Assembly (NCBI GenBank): GCA_018060885.1
Contig: JAGOVF010000003.1
Span: 1 to 55,674, forward strand
Length of the DNA: 55,674 nucleotides
Source: Oligoflexales bacterium
GTDB taxonomy: Bacteria > Bdellovibrionota_B > Oligoflexia > Oligoflexales > JAGOVF01
Direction: 5' to 3'
Shown here piece by piece: positions 8,164 through 16,131 of the stretch. Made by a program: the position numbers and the translations under genes. The stretch's first letter is position 1. Each line of letters opens with the position of its first letter. Below the pieces are notes generated by a model. That model searched no databases. It was not told where the DNA came from and worked only from the letters and a program-made list of their open reading frames with translations.

Positions 8164-9096
8164 GTGGAAAAATTTTCAATGAAGAATCTGATCGGAGTTC
8201 AATTGAAAGAATTGAGAATCTTGAAATTTTTGAAAATATTGAGAGTTAAGAGCATCAAAAAAAGTGCGACAGTGACTTTCCTTGCAATATATGCAACCCA
8301 AGGTCTATCTGCTAACTTATTTGAGAATAATAAATCAAAAAATTCCGCTCCAGAAAACACCTACACTGTGGGCGCTATTGGCGACTCTATTACAACTGCC
8401 TTTAATGCTTTAAGACCTATTAATAATAAGCGCCTTTCGTGGAGTTCGGGAAGTGAAAACGGAAAAGTCTTTAGTCATTATTTTCGCTTAAAAGAAGTTT
8501 ATACAGATAAAGTATTTAGAGAATATAACTATGCCGTACCGGGGAAGACTTCGGAAGACCTTCTCGATCAAATTCAAAAACTAAACAAACACGATCCCAA
8601 TTACGTTGCCTTCACAATAGGTACGAATGATGTTTGTGGGACAGAAATTCAACAGGCATTTAATGTCGAAAGATTCAAATCTAATCTCCGCCGCGGTTTA
8701 GATGCTTTGATTAAGAAAAACCCGGATATTAAAATAGTAATTAGCCTCATTCCTAACGTACTGCAGCTTCGTGAATTTGATGGCAAGGTAAAAAGCTGTG
8801 CTCTTGTACGAAAAATTGTAACTTTTGCGGGATGCCCAAATGCTCTCCATCCGGACTTAAACGAACAAGAAATCGCTAGTTTTGACCTTAAGCGCCTAGC
8901 AGCAAACCAAGCTTTACTTGAGATCACACAAGAATATTCAAAAAATGTTCGATCTGTTCCACTTGAGCTTGCACAAACGCGCTTTGAAATAGATGATGTT
9001 TCAAAGATTGATTGTTTTCACCCTAGTATTAAGGGCCAAAACAAATTTGCTGAAGCAACCTGGGAGCATGGGTGGTATCCAGAGATAAGACATTAA
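8164..9096 (+). CDS. exported SGNH/GDSL-family hydrolase
   Basis: The 310-residue protein carries the SGNH esterase blocks in order: GDS with nucleophile S75 (AIGDSITTAF), a Gly-bearing loop (PGKTSEDL), GTND in TIGTNDVC (the oxyanion Asn) and the catalytic Asp-His in DCFHPS (D283, H286). A basic region followed by a hydrophobic segment (about 34-50) looks like an N-terminal signal or anchor. The GTG at 8164 is used because AGGAAGAGGG lies upstream. ATG at 8179 is an alternative that shortens the n-region by five residues. Family members are lipases, esterases or O-acetyl esterases acting on lipids, glycans or peptidoglycan, and the substrate is unknown. The 3' end overlaps the next gene by 25 bases. 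Confidence 0.85.
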   Translation: MEKFSMKNLIGVQLKELRILKFLKILRVKSIKKSATVTFLAIYATQGLSANLFENNKSKNSAPENTYTVGAIGDSITTAFNALRPINNKRLSWSSGSENGKVFSHYFRLKEVYTDKVFREYNYAVPGKTSEDLLDQIQKLNKHDPNYVAFTIGTNDVCGTEIQQAFNVERFKSNLRRGLDALIKKNPDIKIVISLIPNVLQLREFDGKVKSCALVRKIVTFAGCPNALHPDLNEQEIASFDLKRLAANQALLEITQEYSKNVRSVPLELAQTRFEIDDVSKIDCFHPSIKGQNKFAEATWEHGWYPEIRH

Positions 9097-9791
9097 TAGT
9101 CGTCCCTACTTTTAATGAAGCAGAAAATATTGCGCCTCTTTTCGCACAAATCCAGAAACACTTGCCGGGCTGTCATATTTTATTTGTTGACGACAACAGC
9201 CCAGACTCAACTCAAAAAGAAATTACTAAATTAAAGAATCATGAATCTTCCACCAACTATGTGCATTTACTTGCGCGTCAGGGCAAGCTTGGTCTCGGGA
9301 CAGCATATATTGCTGGTTTCAACTGGGGCTTAAAAAACGACTATGAATATTACATCCAAATGGATGCCGACTTTTCGCACAATCCAAGTTATTTGCCAGA
9401 ATTTAAACTACTGCTCGAAAAACATGATGCCGTCATCGGAAGTCGCTACATCGATGGTGGTGGCGTGAGCAATTGGAACTTTTTTAGGAGATTGATCAGC
9501 AAATTTGGCTCTCTTTACGCAAGAGTCATTTTAAATATGAAGGTAATGGATTTGACCGGGGGTTTTAATGCTTGGCGACGTGAAGTATTAGAAAAGATTT
9601 CTCTCCAAGACTTGCGGAGCGAGGGTTATTCTTTCCAGATCGAATTAAAATATCGGGCAAGTCGCTGTGGTTTTCGGCTGTTTGAAACTCCAATTTTATT
9701 TGAAGAACGCCGAGCCGGTAAATCAAAAATGTCCCTTAAGATCATATTTGAGGCTTTTTACCGGGTTTTTTTAATTCGACGCTGGCCCTAG
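9072..9791 (+). CDS. polyprenol monophosphomannose synthase-like glycosyltransferase (GT2)
   Basis: The 239-residue single-domain GT2 enzyme resembles dolichol/polyprenol-phosphate mannose synthase. Visible blocks are LIVVPTFNEAENI (nucleotide-sugar binding), FVDDNSPD, the metal-binding QMDADFSH (DxD-like) and GSRYIDGG, plus the late SEGYSFQIELKYRA and FEERRAGKSKM segments typical of DPM synthases. No C-terminal membrane helices follow, so it matches the soluble catalytic form. It would transfer a hexose from a GDP- or UDP-sugar to a polyprenyl phosphate at the inner membrane face. The GTG start at 9072 lies inside the SGNH gene (25-base overlap), which means tight co-expression. Sugar identity cannot be read. 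Confidence 0.88.
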   Translation: MVSRDKTLIVVPTFNEAENIAPLFAQIQKHLPGCHILFVDDNSPDSTQKEITKLKNHESSTNYVHLLARQGKLGLGTAYIAGFNWGLKNDYEYYIQMDADFSHNPSYLPEFKLLLEKHDAVIGSRYIDGGGVSNWNFFRRLISKFGSLYARVILNMKVMDLTGGFNAWRREVLEKISLQDLRSEGYSFQIELKYRASRCGFRLFETPILFEERRAGKSKMSLKIIFEAFYRVFLIRRWP

Positions 9792-9801
9792 GTGAGACTT
9801 C

Positions 9802-10608
9802 ATGTCGATAAGATTTTTGCATAGACTTAAAATAGTATGCTGGGTTTATGCATTCATATTTGACTGCGTCGCTTTAGCGGAGCAAGACAATCTGACAAAC
9901 GATCAAACAAATCAAGACATCGAGCAATTTTATGAAACTTCTAGTTCAGACTTATTTATTCCCAGAAAGCCGGCTACCAGCGCAGAAAATAGCGCGAGCC
10001 TTCGCCTAAATCGCGAAGGCGGGCTTTCAGCGGGTTATGGGATGTTGCTACCGAACCTATTTGGCTTGCAAATCAAAGGATACCACTCAGTTCATCACAA
10101 TTTTCATGTCGGCTTAGTGTACTCCTCAGCTCGCCAAGAAAAAATTAGGGATATTGAGAGCAGTAGCATGATGGAAGTTAAGCATGCAAAACAGAGTTAT
10201 ATTCTTCTTGGATTAGATGCGCGTTATTTTATTTTCAACAGCCTTTATCTTTCTACATCCCTCGCACAAAGAGAGCAAATATTTGAAGCGAATGCAATTT
10301 CAATTTTCTATAACTACAGCATTAACAATAAGACTACGATTAAGGGACAACTTCTATCTCTTGGATTCGGCAATCAATGGGAGTGGGAGTCTGGTATTTT
10401 TTTGGATATTGAATGGTATGCATTTCTGCTACCTATTAATTCAAATACAAATTCTAATATTAGTAATAGCGGCTCAGACATTAGATCAATTAATACACAG
10501 ACTCAATACGACTTAGATAAAGTTAATTCAGTCATTTTAGAAGAGTCCCGCACAGCTAAAAATCCTGCTTATAGAGCATTAATGTTTTCTTTGGGATACG
10601 CATACTAG
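9802..10608 (+). CDS. putative outer-membrane beta-barrel protein
   Basis: The 268-residue protein has an N-terminal hydrophobic segment (about 11-24) consistent with a signal peptide, an acidic Asn/Gln-rich linker, and then a run of alternating amphipathic strands (for example the region around NFHVGLVYSSAR and SLGFGNQWEWESG). It ends with an aromatic residue (MFSLGYAY), as expected for BamA-dependent barrels. I recognise no specific family. It lies 10 bases after the GT2 gene and completes a three-gene run with the SGNH hydrolase, suggesting envelope function. It converges with the deacetylase-like gene, leaving seven bases and no terminator. Confidence 0.55.
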   Translation: MSIRFLHRLKIVCWVYAFIFDCVALAEQDNLTNDQTNQDIEQFYETSSSDLFIPRKPATSAENSASLRLNREGGLSAGYGMLLPNLFGLQIKGYHSVHHNFHVGLVYSSARQEKIRDIESSSMMEVKHAKQSYILLGLDARYFIFNSLYLSTSLAQREQIFEANAISIFYNYSINNKTTIKGQLLSLGFGNQWEWESGIFLDIEWYAFLLPINSNTNSNISNSGSDIRSINTQTQYDLDKVNSVILEESRTAKNPAYRALMFSLGYAY

Positions 10609-10615
10609 GGCGTGT

Positions 10616-11368
10616 TCATATATTTAAAATTTCGCCCTTGAGCTCCGTTTTATTTGTCTTTACTAATCGTTTATTTCTTAATTTTAACAATCGATATATG
10701 ATCTTTATATAACTCATGCTGCTGAATGGATCGAAAAATACTCTGCGCAGTTGAAATGGATCACTGCTTGCATCATTGATTCCAGAAGCATTACAAACAG
10801 CAGCGCGAAAGCCAAAACTTTTCAGTGCATTAATTAAATCGACATCATAAGCGCCTTGCGGATAGCTATAAATTGGAATTGGTGATACGCCCAATTCTTC
10901 TTCAAAATTCTTTATGGAAGAAGCTAGTCGCTCACACTGTGCCGCCTGAGAAAGTGTCGTCATATTGGTTTCATCAGCTCCTATAAGACCCACTTCATTA
11001 TTGTCGAAAATTAAAGACCGCAAATTCGGCGCTACAGAAAACGGCTTCGCGAGGCTTTGTTCCGCTTTATATGCCTCGTCAAGGGTTGACAGCACTATAA
11101 AATAGCAGATCGGCAAATTTTGATGCCGAGTAAATTTTTTAATAAAACTAATTGTAGTTGTTTCATAAATATCACAAGAAAAAACAAAGTATTTTCCTTT
11201 ATTTTTCCTGACCGCATCTGTGAGAGATGTGTTTTCGTAACCCATTCTTGTGAGAAATTTAATAAACAAAGGCAATAAGTAGCGCAGTTGGAAATTTTCT
11301 CTTAACCCAAGTCGAGGAATCCTTTTTTTTGACTGATCTAAATTAAAAATAATTAAACTTTTATCCAC
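10616..11368 (-). CDS. divergent polysaccharide deacetylase-like protein, catalytic residues altered
   Basis: The 250-residue protein follows the polysaccharide deacetylase (CE4/NodB) layout: the lead-in FLTRMGYENTSLTDAV, the strand where TFDDG is expected (FVFSCDIYE), the ATFF-like strand (PICYFIVLS), the IGSHTxxH region (here LIGADETNMTTL), and the late SYPQGAYDVDLINALK and GFRAAVCNASG blocks. In CE4 enzymes the second Asp of TFDDG and two His of HxxxH bind the metal. Here one Asp is Cys and both His positions read Asp and Asn. Fold membership is inferred from block order and spacing. Loss of canonical metal binding is visible if the alignment is right. It may be a pseudoenzyme or may bind a different ligand. 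Confidence 0.6.
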   Translation of the reverse strand: MDKSLIIFNLDQSKKRIPRLGLRENFQLRYLLPLFIKFLTRMGYENTSLTDAVRKNKGKYFVFSCDIYETTTISFIKKFTRHQNLPICYFIVLSTLDEAYKAEQSLAKPFSVAPNLRSLIFDNNEVGLIGADETNMTTLSQAAQCERLASSIKNFEEELGVSPIPIYSYPQGAYDVDLINALKSFGFRAAVCNASGINDASSDPFQLRRVFFDPFSSMSYIKIIYRLLKLRNKRLVKTNKTELKGEILNI

Positions 11369-11453
11369 TCACTAAAACCTTTGGATCTAATTTAGAGGAA
11401 AAACTTAGCACTAATCGACGGCATTTGAGATATTCTATCTAAGATTTTAGCTT

Positions 11454-12554
11454 TTGTCAGTGAGGCATCTAGGTTTTGGGTATTTTTCATTGAATTCAGA
11501 TAATTATAAAATCAGGGAATTACTCAAGATATGCGCTGAACAAAATGGTTTAGAATTCTTAGGTATTTCTAATGTTGAAAACTTTGAAGATTATAAACGA
11601 TATGACATTTGGCTAAAGCAAAATCTTCACGCAAATCTCAAATTTATGGAGCAAAATTCTCATTTAAGAAAAGATGTTAATTCAATTCTTTTAGGTTGTA
11701 AATCTATCATAGTGGTTGGATTGAACTACAAACGGCCTTATAATTTGCAGGAAACTAAAAACACGAAGATCGCGCAATATGCCTTGTATGCAGACTATCA
11801 CAAACAATTAAAAAGTCTTGCCAATCGCATGCTGGAGGATTTTAAATCCGCACTAAATACCGAACTAACATTTTCAGATGAAGACTTTCGAATTGTTACG
11901 GATACTGCTCCCTTATTAGAACGGAGCTTTGCCGCTAAAACTGTGCAAGGCTTTATTGGGAAAAATACCTGCTACATTCATCCACAAAAAGGGAGCTATT
12001 TTCTCCTTGCCGAAGTTTTAACCACCTTAAACCTTGAGCCAGACTATCGTATCGAAGTTGATCCTTCAAAACGCTCGCAAAAGAATGGCGGCTGCGGTTC
12101 CTGCCGACGCTGTCAAGTTCATTGCCCAACTGGCGCCTTACATAACGACTACACTTTAGATGCAAATCTTTGTTTATCGTATTGGACTATTGAACACCGC
12201 GGCCTAGTCCCAGAAATATTTTGGCCGCATTTTGCTAAATTTTTATTCGGTTGCGATATTTGTCAGGAAGTATGCCCTTATAATCGAGGAACAGAAGTTA
12301 GCAAATTAGAAATAAAATACGATGTACTTAATAACCACAGCCTTGCTGAAATCGCTCTTATGTCACAGACTGAATACGAACAATGGTTTGGAGGCAGTCC
12401 AATGACTCGTGCAAAACGTCAGGGACTTAGAAGAAATGCGTTGATTGCTATGTGGGCCTTAAAAGATTCGCAGCTAGAAGAAACCCTGAAAAGCACCTTG
12501 CAAGATGAAGATAAAATTATTGCAAAAACATCCTTGCAAATTTTAAACAAATAG
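11454..12554 (+). CDS. queG: epoxyqueuosine reductase
   Basis: QueG reduces epoxyqueuosine to queuosine in tRNA using cobalamin and two 4Fe-4S clusters. The protein has 366 residues, the normal length. The catalytic-Asp segment is present as VTDTAPLLERSFA. The ferredoxin-like cluster motifs are intact (CGSCRRCQVHCPTGAL and CDICQEVCPYNRG), and the C-terminal HEAT-like tail is present. The start is uncertain: TTG at 11454 or GTG at 11460, with no strong Shine-Dalgarno for either. It is divergent from the deacetylase-like gene. Together with nrdJ and the LitR-like regulator it makes a third B12-dependent protein in this window. Confidence 0.93.
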   Translation: MSVRHLGFGYFSLNSDNYKIRELLKICAEQNGLEFLGISNVENFEDYKRYDIWLKQNLHANLKFMEQNSHLRKDVNSILLGCKSIIVVGLNYKRPYNLQETKNTKIAQYALYADYHKQLKSLANRMLEDFKSALNTELTFSDEDFRIVTDTAPLLERSFAAKTVQGFIGKNTCYIHPQKGSYFLLAEVLTTLNLEPDYRIEVDPSKRSQKNGGCGSCRRCQVHCPTGALHNDYTLDANLCLSYWTIEHRGLVPEIFWPHFAKFLFGCDICQEVCPYNRGTEVSKLEIKYDVLNNHSLAEIALMSQTEYEQWFGGSPMTRAKRQGLRRNALIAMWALKDSQLEETLKSTLQDEDKIIAKTSLQILNK

Positions 12555-12705
12555 TGAAAATACCGATTAAGAATTAAGTGTTATTATTTAAAAACTTAGT
12601 CTCTAAGGCTTGTTAATCGAGTTAAGATTAATATTCCAATTGGTCAACAGATATTATATTTGTGAAGACCTTTTAGAGCTTATCGAATTACTGGGTTGAA
12701 AGTTA

Positions 12706-13197
12706 GTGAGCGGTTCTCTAATAGCTTCAAAAATCAAAAAATATAGCATTGTAATTTTTCTGCTAGGTGTTGTTGCGATAATCTACACGGCAACTCAATT
12801 TGGCGAAAAATCTCCGATTGTTATTTCTGGGCAAGTTAAAATTGATAAACAACTGCAAAACGAAGCGAATGGCATCACAACCTTATTTATTATAATTTTT
12901 GATGCCGAAAGCTCTGCGCCTATGCCTTTTGGAGCTTATAAAGATCGCATTTCACTAAGTGATGCCACTGAAGACGGAATTTTGAAAAAATTTATTATAA
13001 CCAGAGAAAAGCTCCAAGTCATGTTTCCCGACAAGGCCTTCCCTGATGTTATTAATGTTAAAGCACGCCTCGATATCGACGGCATTGCTGGGAGAGACCA
13101 AGATGGAGACTTCGTCGGATTTTTGAACAAAGTAAAGCTAGGAAGCACTGATATAGAGGTCGTCATTGCAGAAAAGATATCAGAGCCTCCTTCCTAG
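12706..13197 (+). CDS. membrane-anchored protein similar to the CcmI/CycH C-terminal domain
   Basis: The 163-residue protein starts with GTG. It has one N-terminal membrane helix (about residues 14-28) and then a periplasmic beta domain. The domain begins IVISGQVKIDKQL and continues with TTLFIIIFDAE and a segment ending in the pattern VNVKARLDIDG, matching in order and spacing the C-terminal domain of c-type cytochrome biogenesis protein CcmI/CycH (SGxVxLxPxL, TxFVxAR, VxVxARxSxxG). The TPR part of CcmI is missing. No other cytochrome maturation gene is visible here, so involvement in haem attachment is only a suggestion. Confidence 0.5.
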   Translation: MSGSLIASKIKKYSIVIFLLGVVAIIYTATQFGEKSPIVISGQVKIDKQLQNEANGITTLFIIIFDAESSAPMPFGAYKDRISLSDATEDGILKKFIITREKLQVMFPDKAFPDVINVKARLDIDGIAGRDQDGDFVGFLNKVKLGSTDIEVVIAEKISEPPS

Positions 13198-13239
13198 GGC
13201 ATTTTGAGAATCATATTCTTTTTAAACATTAATGGATTT

Positions 13240-13348
13240 CTATCCACAAATCAGATTATTGACAACTATTTAAAACTAAAGATGTTTTTAGACTTGCGAG
13301 CTTGTTCTTCTAAAGAAATCAGCGATTTAGAGTCAATTCTGTGGATAA
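13240..13348. other. two DnaA-box-like 9-mers in an AT-rich intergenic region
   Basis: The 280-base gap between the CcmI-like gene and rplT holds CTATCCACA (13240-13248, one mismatch to TTATCCACA) and a perfect DnaA box in reverse orientation, TGTGGATAA (13340-13348), in AT-rich sequence. There are too few boxes to call an origin, and no dnaA, dnaN or gyrB gene is present. They may be regulatory or titration sites, or coincidence. Confidence 0.25.
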
Positions 13349-13431
13349 GCTGTGAATTAAGCCACCTACAATGACATCTTGCGGTCAATATTTGTTTTAT
13401 TTCAGACGGTTAGGGAAAAAGTGCGGGCTGT

Positions 13432-13457
13432 GGAAAAACAGCCTCCAAAAAGGAGGC
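13432..13457 (-). terminator. rho-independent terminator after rplT
   Basis: On the minus strand, 20 bases past the rplT stop, GCCTCC pairs with GGAGGC across a TTTTT loop (13457-13441). The stem is followed directly by TGTTTTTCC (13440-13432). The perfect stem plus U-tract makes this a confident intrinsic terminator for the rpmI-rplT transcript. A second overlapping stem (GGCTGT/ACAGCC, 13426-13443) could compete with it. Confidence 0.85.
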
Positions 13458-13477
13458 CGGCCATTGATTCAAGTTGT

Positions 13478-13825
13478 CTATTTTTTTACCATTGCGACCA
13501 ATTGGGCAAAGCCAGTTGGATCAGATAAAGCCATATGAGCAAGAACGCTGCGATCTAATTCAATGTTCTTTTTCTTTAGGCCATGGATAAACTCAGAGTA
13601 ACGCATTCCTTCAGCTCTACAAGCTGCATTAATTCTAGTAATCCAAAGACTGCGAAATTCTCGCTTTTTTACGCGACGGTCTCTAAATGCAAATACTAAG
13701 GCTCTTCGAACCACATGAATAGCAGTCTTAAAACGACTATTCCGCGAACCTCTGAACCCCTTAGCAAGCTTTAAGATTTTTTTACGACGATGACGGGCTT
13801 TAAACCCTCGCTTAACACGAGACAT
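13478..13825 (-). CDS. rplT: 50S ribosomal protein L20
   Basis: This is ribosomal protein L20, an early 23S rRNA-binding assembly protein of the large subunit. The 115-residue basic protein matches the family along its length: [18 protein letters not shown] at the start, [13 protein letters not shown], the [19 protein letters not shown] block, and [13 protein letters not shown]. It lies 127 bases downstream of rpmI on the same strand and is followed by a strong terminator. In many bacteria L20 represses its own operon by binding the leader. The 127-base spacer is long enough to hold such a site, but I cannot confirm a fold. A GGGGAG ribosome-binding site precedes the ATG. Confidence 0.98.
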   Translation of the reverse strand: MSRVKRGFKARHRRKKILKLAKGFRGSRNSRFKTAIHVVRRALVFAFRDRRVKKREFRSLWITRINAACRAEGMRYSEFIHGLKKKNIELDRSVLAHMALSDPTGFAQLVAMVKK

Positions 13826-13952
13826 CAGAATCTCCCCATTTTCGACCCAGGCCCAGCTCTTGACTTAGAAGACTTATTCTTTGAGCGGACACAAGGGTAG
13901 AGGTTTAAATAGAAGCTAGTACAAAAAACTCATACTAACCAGGAACACCAGA

Positions 13953-14150
13953 TCAGCCATTCGGCAAACAACGCAACACCAAACCTTCGTTTGATTTATG
14001 AACATAACCTGTTTTTTTCAAGCGGTTCTTTCTACTGCGAGATTTTTTCGTCAAAATATGCTCTTTATTTGCATTCGCTCGCTTGATCTTACCGGAAGGT
14101 TTGATTTTAAAGCGCTTTGCAGCAGCTCTTTTTGTTTTCATTTTAGGCAT
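13953..14150 (-). CDS. rpmI: 50S ribosomal protein L35
   Basis: This is ribosomal protein L35, 65 residues, a usual length. It shows the family pattern [20 protein letters not shown], an Arg/Lys-rich middle and the [11 protein letters not shown] segment. It is the first gene of a two-gene rpmI-rplT unit. In most bacteria infC (translation factor IF3) lies immediately upstream in the same operon. Here the upstream neighbour is an unrelated exported protein 77 bases away, so infC has been separated. A GAGGA ribosome-binding site precedes the start. Confidence 0.97.
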   Translation of the reverse strand: MPKMKTKRAAAKRFKIKPSGKIKRANANKEHILTKKSRSRKNRLKKTGYVHKSNEGLVLRCLPNG

Positions 14151-14227
14151 CGAACATTCCTCTTAGCGAAACTTTATTGATACAAAACAGAACAATTCTT
14201 CTAGCATGTGAGATAGATTATCTCAAG

Positions 14228-15088
14228 CTAAAATTCATTAACCTGCACTCTTCCTTGAGCCAAAAAAGACTTGAGCATTTGTGGATCAGCTTGTATCCAA
14301 CTAGAGCGAGAGACGATCAAGGAACCCTTATTTTGTTTAATGATTTCAAGGCTTAAATTAGCATCAAAATTTTCCGCCTTCTTCGAAGCTTGCGAATCAA
14401 TTCTGGCCCCTCTGACCCACTTAGCACTAAGAGCAGGTTCAAGGACATTCATTTGAGACGAAGAGAAAAGCAACATCCCAAATTCATCCACAAGATCAAA
14501 ATAACTAACTGGAACTAGATTTTGGCCATATAACACGAGAGGCTTCAGATTTGAATTCATCGGCACTTGTTTTAAAGCGTTCAATTGCTGACCACTTCCT
14601 GATGTAGACCCATTTGAATCGCTTGTTGCAATCGGCTTAGCAGCAGAAAGGAATAGGTTTCTTAAATCTAATTCAAATTCAACTTGTACGCTTCCAGATT
14701 GGTGGTAAACAGTCCTGCTTCGATAGACATGCTTTGCGAAAATTTCGCTATTTATTTTATTCGAGCTGCCTGTCAATCCACGCCTATGTAAATCTTGTTC
14801 ATAAAAACGCAATGCAGCTTCTGCTAGGTATTGTTTCCCTAAAGCGTACGCCTTTTCTTCTGCTGGCGGATAGTCTACACCCTTACTCTTCAGTGCGTCG
14901 CTCGCAGTTTCCTGATTTTTTGTTTCATTCTGAGCCACTGTCATCGAAACGGGATCAGAAACGTAGCGCGCTTTTAAACGTGTCCAATTGATATCTACAG
15001 ATTCAAATTTTTCAACCCAGTCAGCTGAAAATGCGAGATTTGAGAATAAACAAGCACATAGAAATACTCTGACCACACTCATAATCAC
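14228..15088 (-). CDS. exported protein of unknown function
   Basis: The 286-residue protein has a clear signal peptide (hydrophobic residues 4-20, cleavage after AFS). The mature part contains a helical block (KAYALGKQYLAEAALRFYEQ), a strand-rich centre (SGSVQVEFELDLRNLF), and a C-terminal half with YFDLVDEFGMLLFSSSQ. That outline resembles exported LPP20-like or flagellar-assembly-type periplasmic proteins, but I cannot assign a family. It sits 16 bases downstream of suhB on the same strand and ahead of rpmI. Reading from suhB through this gene is likely. Confidence 0.6.
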   Translation of the reverse strand: MIMSVVRVFLCACLFSNLAFSADWVEKFESVDINWTRLKARYVSDPVSMTVAQNETKNQETASDALKSKGVDYPPAEEKAYALGKQYLAEAALRFYEQDLHRRGLTGSSNKINSEIFAKHVYRSRTVYHQSGSVQVEFELDLRNLFLSAAKPIATSDSNGSTSGSGQQLNALKQVPMNSNLKPLVLYGQNLVPVSYFDLVDEFGMLLFSSSQMNVLEPALSAKWVRGARIDSQASKKAENFDANLSLEIIKQNKGSLIVSRSSWIQADPQMLKSFLAQGRVQVNEF

Positions 15089-15104
15089 ATCACCTACTAA
15101 TAAA

Positions 15105-15899
15105 TTATTTTAATAATTTCTGTAATTCCGCGACGGTTTTTCGATTTCCAGCAACAATTCCTTTTGATTCTATATCAAAGGTGCTCTCAAAGTAATTGTT
15201 AACAACCCCACCTGCTTCTTGTACGAGAAGACTCCCTGCCGCAAGGTCCCAAGGCTGAAGCCCATACTCCCAAAAACCATCAAATGTCCCCTTAGCAACT
15301 AAAGCCAAATCTAGAGCTGCAGCACCGTCTCGACGTATTGTTTGACAAGCTCGGGCAACGTGCAAAAATCGCTCAACCTGTTCAGATAGGGCATTTTCTT
15401 GCAGATAATAAAACCCTGTCACCAGAAAAGTCTGAGAAAAGTCGCGTTCCGCAGTGACTTGAACTTTTCGTCCATTACAAAAGGCGCCTTTACCGCGTTC
15501 AGCTAGGAAAAGCTCTTTATGCACAGGATCGTAGATCCCCCCCTCGCAAATTGTAATCTCTCCGCCAGCCGAAAAGATGCCGCGTCCAATTGAAATACAG
15601 TAATAGGGGTAGTTATTAGCGAAATTCGATGTGCCGTCTAATGGGTCAATAATCCAAATAGCTGAGCCTACTCTTCTCTCTTGCGATGAAAGCCCAGCTT
15701 CTTCCGATAAAATTAAATCGTCTGGATAGTATTTTTTTATTCTTTCGATAATAATTTTTTCGCTGGCTAAATCAGCATCGGTGACAATACTGGCGTCCTT
15801 TTTCATCTGAACTTTTAGCTTGCTGTTAAAACGAGATAGCAGTTCTGTGCCAGCAAGACTGAGAGTTTCTTCTATAAATTCAGATAGTTGGGCCGTCAT
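15105..15899 (-). CDS. suhB: inositol-1-monophosphatase family protein
   Basis: This 264-residue Mg2+-dependent phosphatase belongs to the inositol monophosphatase/SuhB family. The metal site is complete: E66/E67 (LSEEAG), D85 and D88 in WIIDPLDGTSNF, and the late WDLAAGSLLVQEAGG block with its third metal-binding Asp. Family members dephosphorylate inositol-1-phosphate and related sugar phosphates, and E. coli SuhB also acts in rRNA transcription antitermination. The start is ATG at 15899. The 232-base region between it and rny must hold divergent promoters. Confidence 0.93.
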   Translation of the reverse strand: MTAQLSEFIEETLSLAGTELLSRFNSKLKVQMKKDASIVTDADLASEKIIIERIKKYYPDDLILSEEAGLSSQERRVGSAIWIIDPLDGTSNFANNYPYYCISIGRGIFSAGGEITICEGGIYDPVHKELFLAERGKGAFCNGRKVQVTAERDFSQTFLVTGFYYLQENALSEQVERFLHVARACQTIRRDGAAALDLALVAKGTFDGFWEYGLQPWDLAAGSLLVQEAGGVVNNYFESTFDIESKGIVAGNRKTVAELQKLLK

Positions 15900-16131
15900 A
15901 TTTTTCTACTTGCAGCACGATGCCGTCATACAAATTCCGTTTATTGAAAGCCCGCTTATGTTATTCAAGTCTCGCATCATTAGCTAGTCAAAAATCTTTT
16001 GCTATTATTATAGTTAGCCCGCTGTGATAATAGCTGATGTGGGCATAAAAATTTGGATATGCAACAAGCTATTGACATAGTGTAATGTTACGATCGAATA
16101 CAATGATTCTTGTTTGAAAAGGATAGATTTC

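Noticed and set aside
13198..13477. Chromosomal replication origin
   Set aside because: Only two DnaA-like boxes and no dnaA, dnaN, gyrB, parAB or rpmH genes nearby; strength of evidence too low.
16072..16104. Sigma-70 promoter for rny with TTGACA
   Set aside because: The -35 hexamer is perfect, but the only reasonable -10 (TACAAT) is 21 bases away and the 17-base position reads CGAATA. Not reported as a feature.
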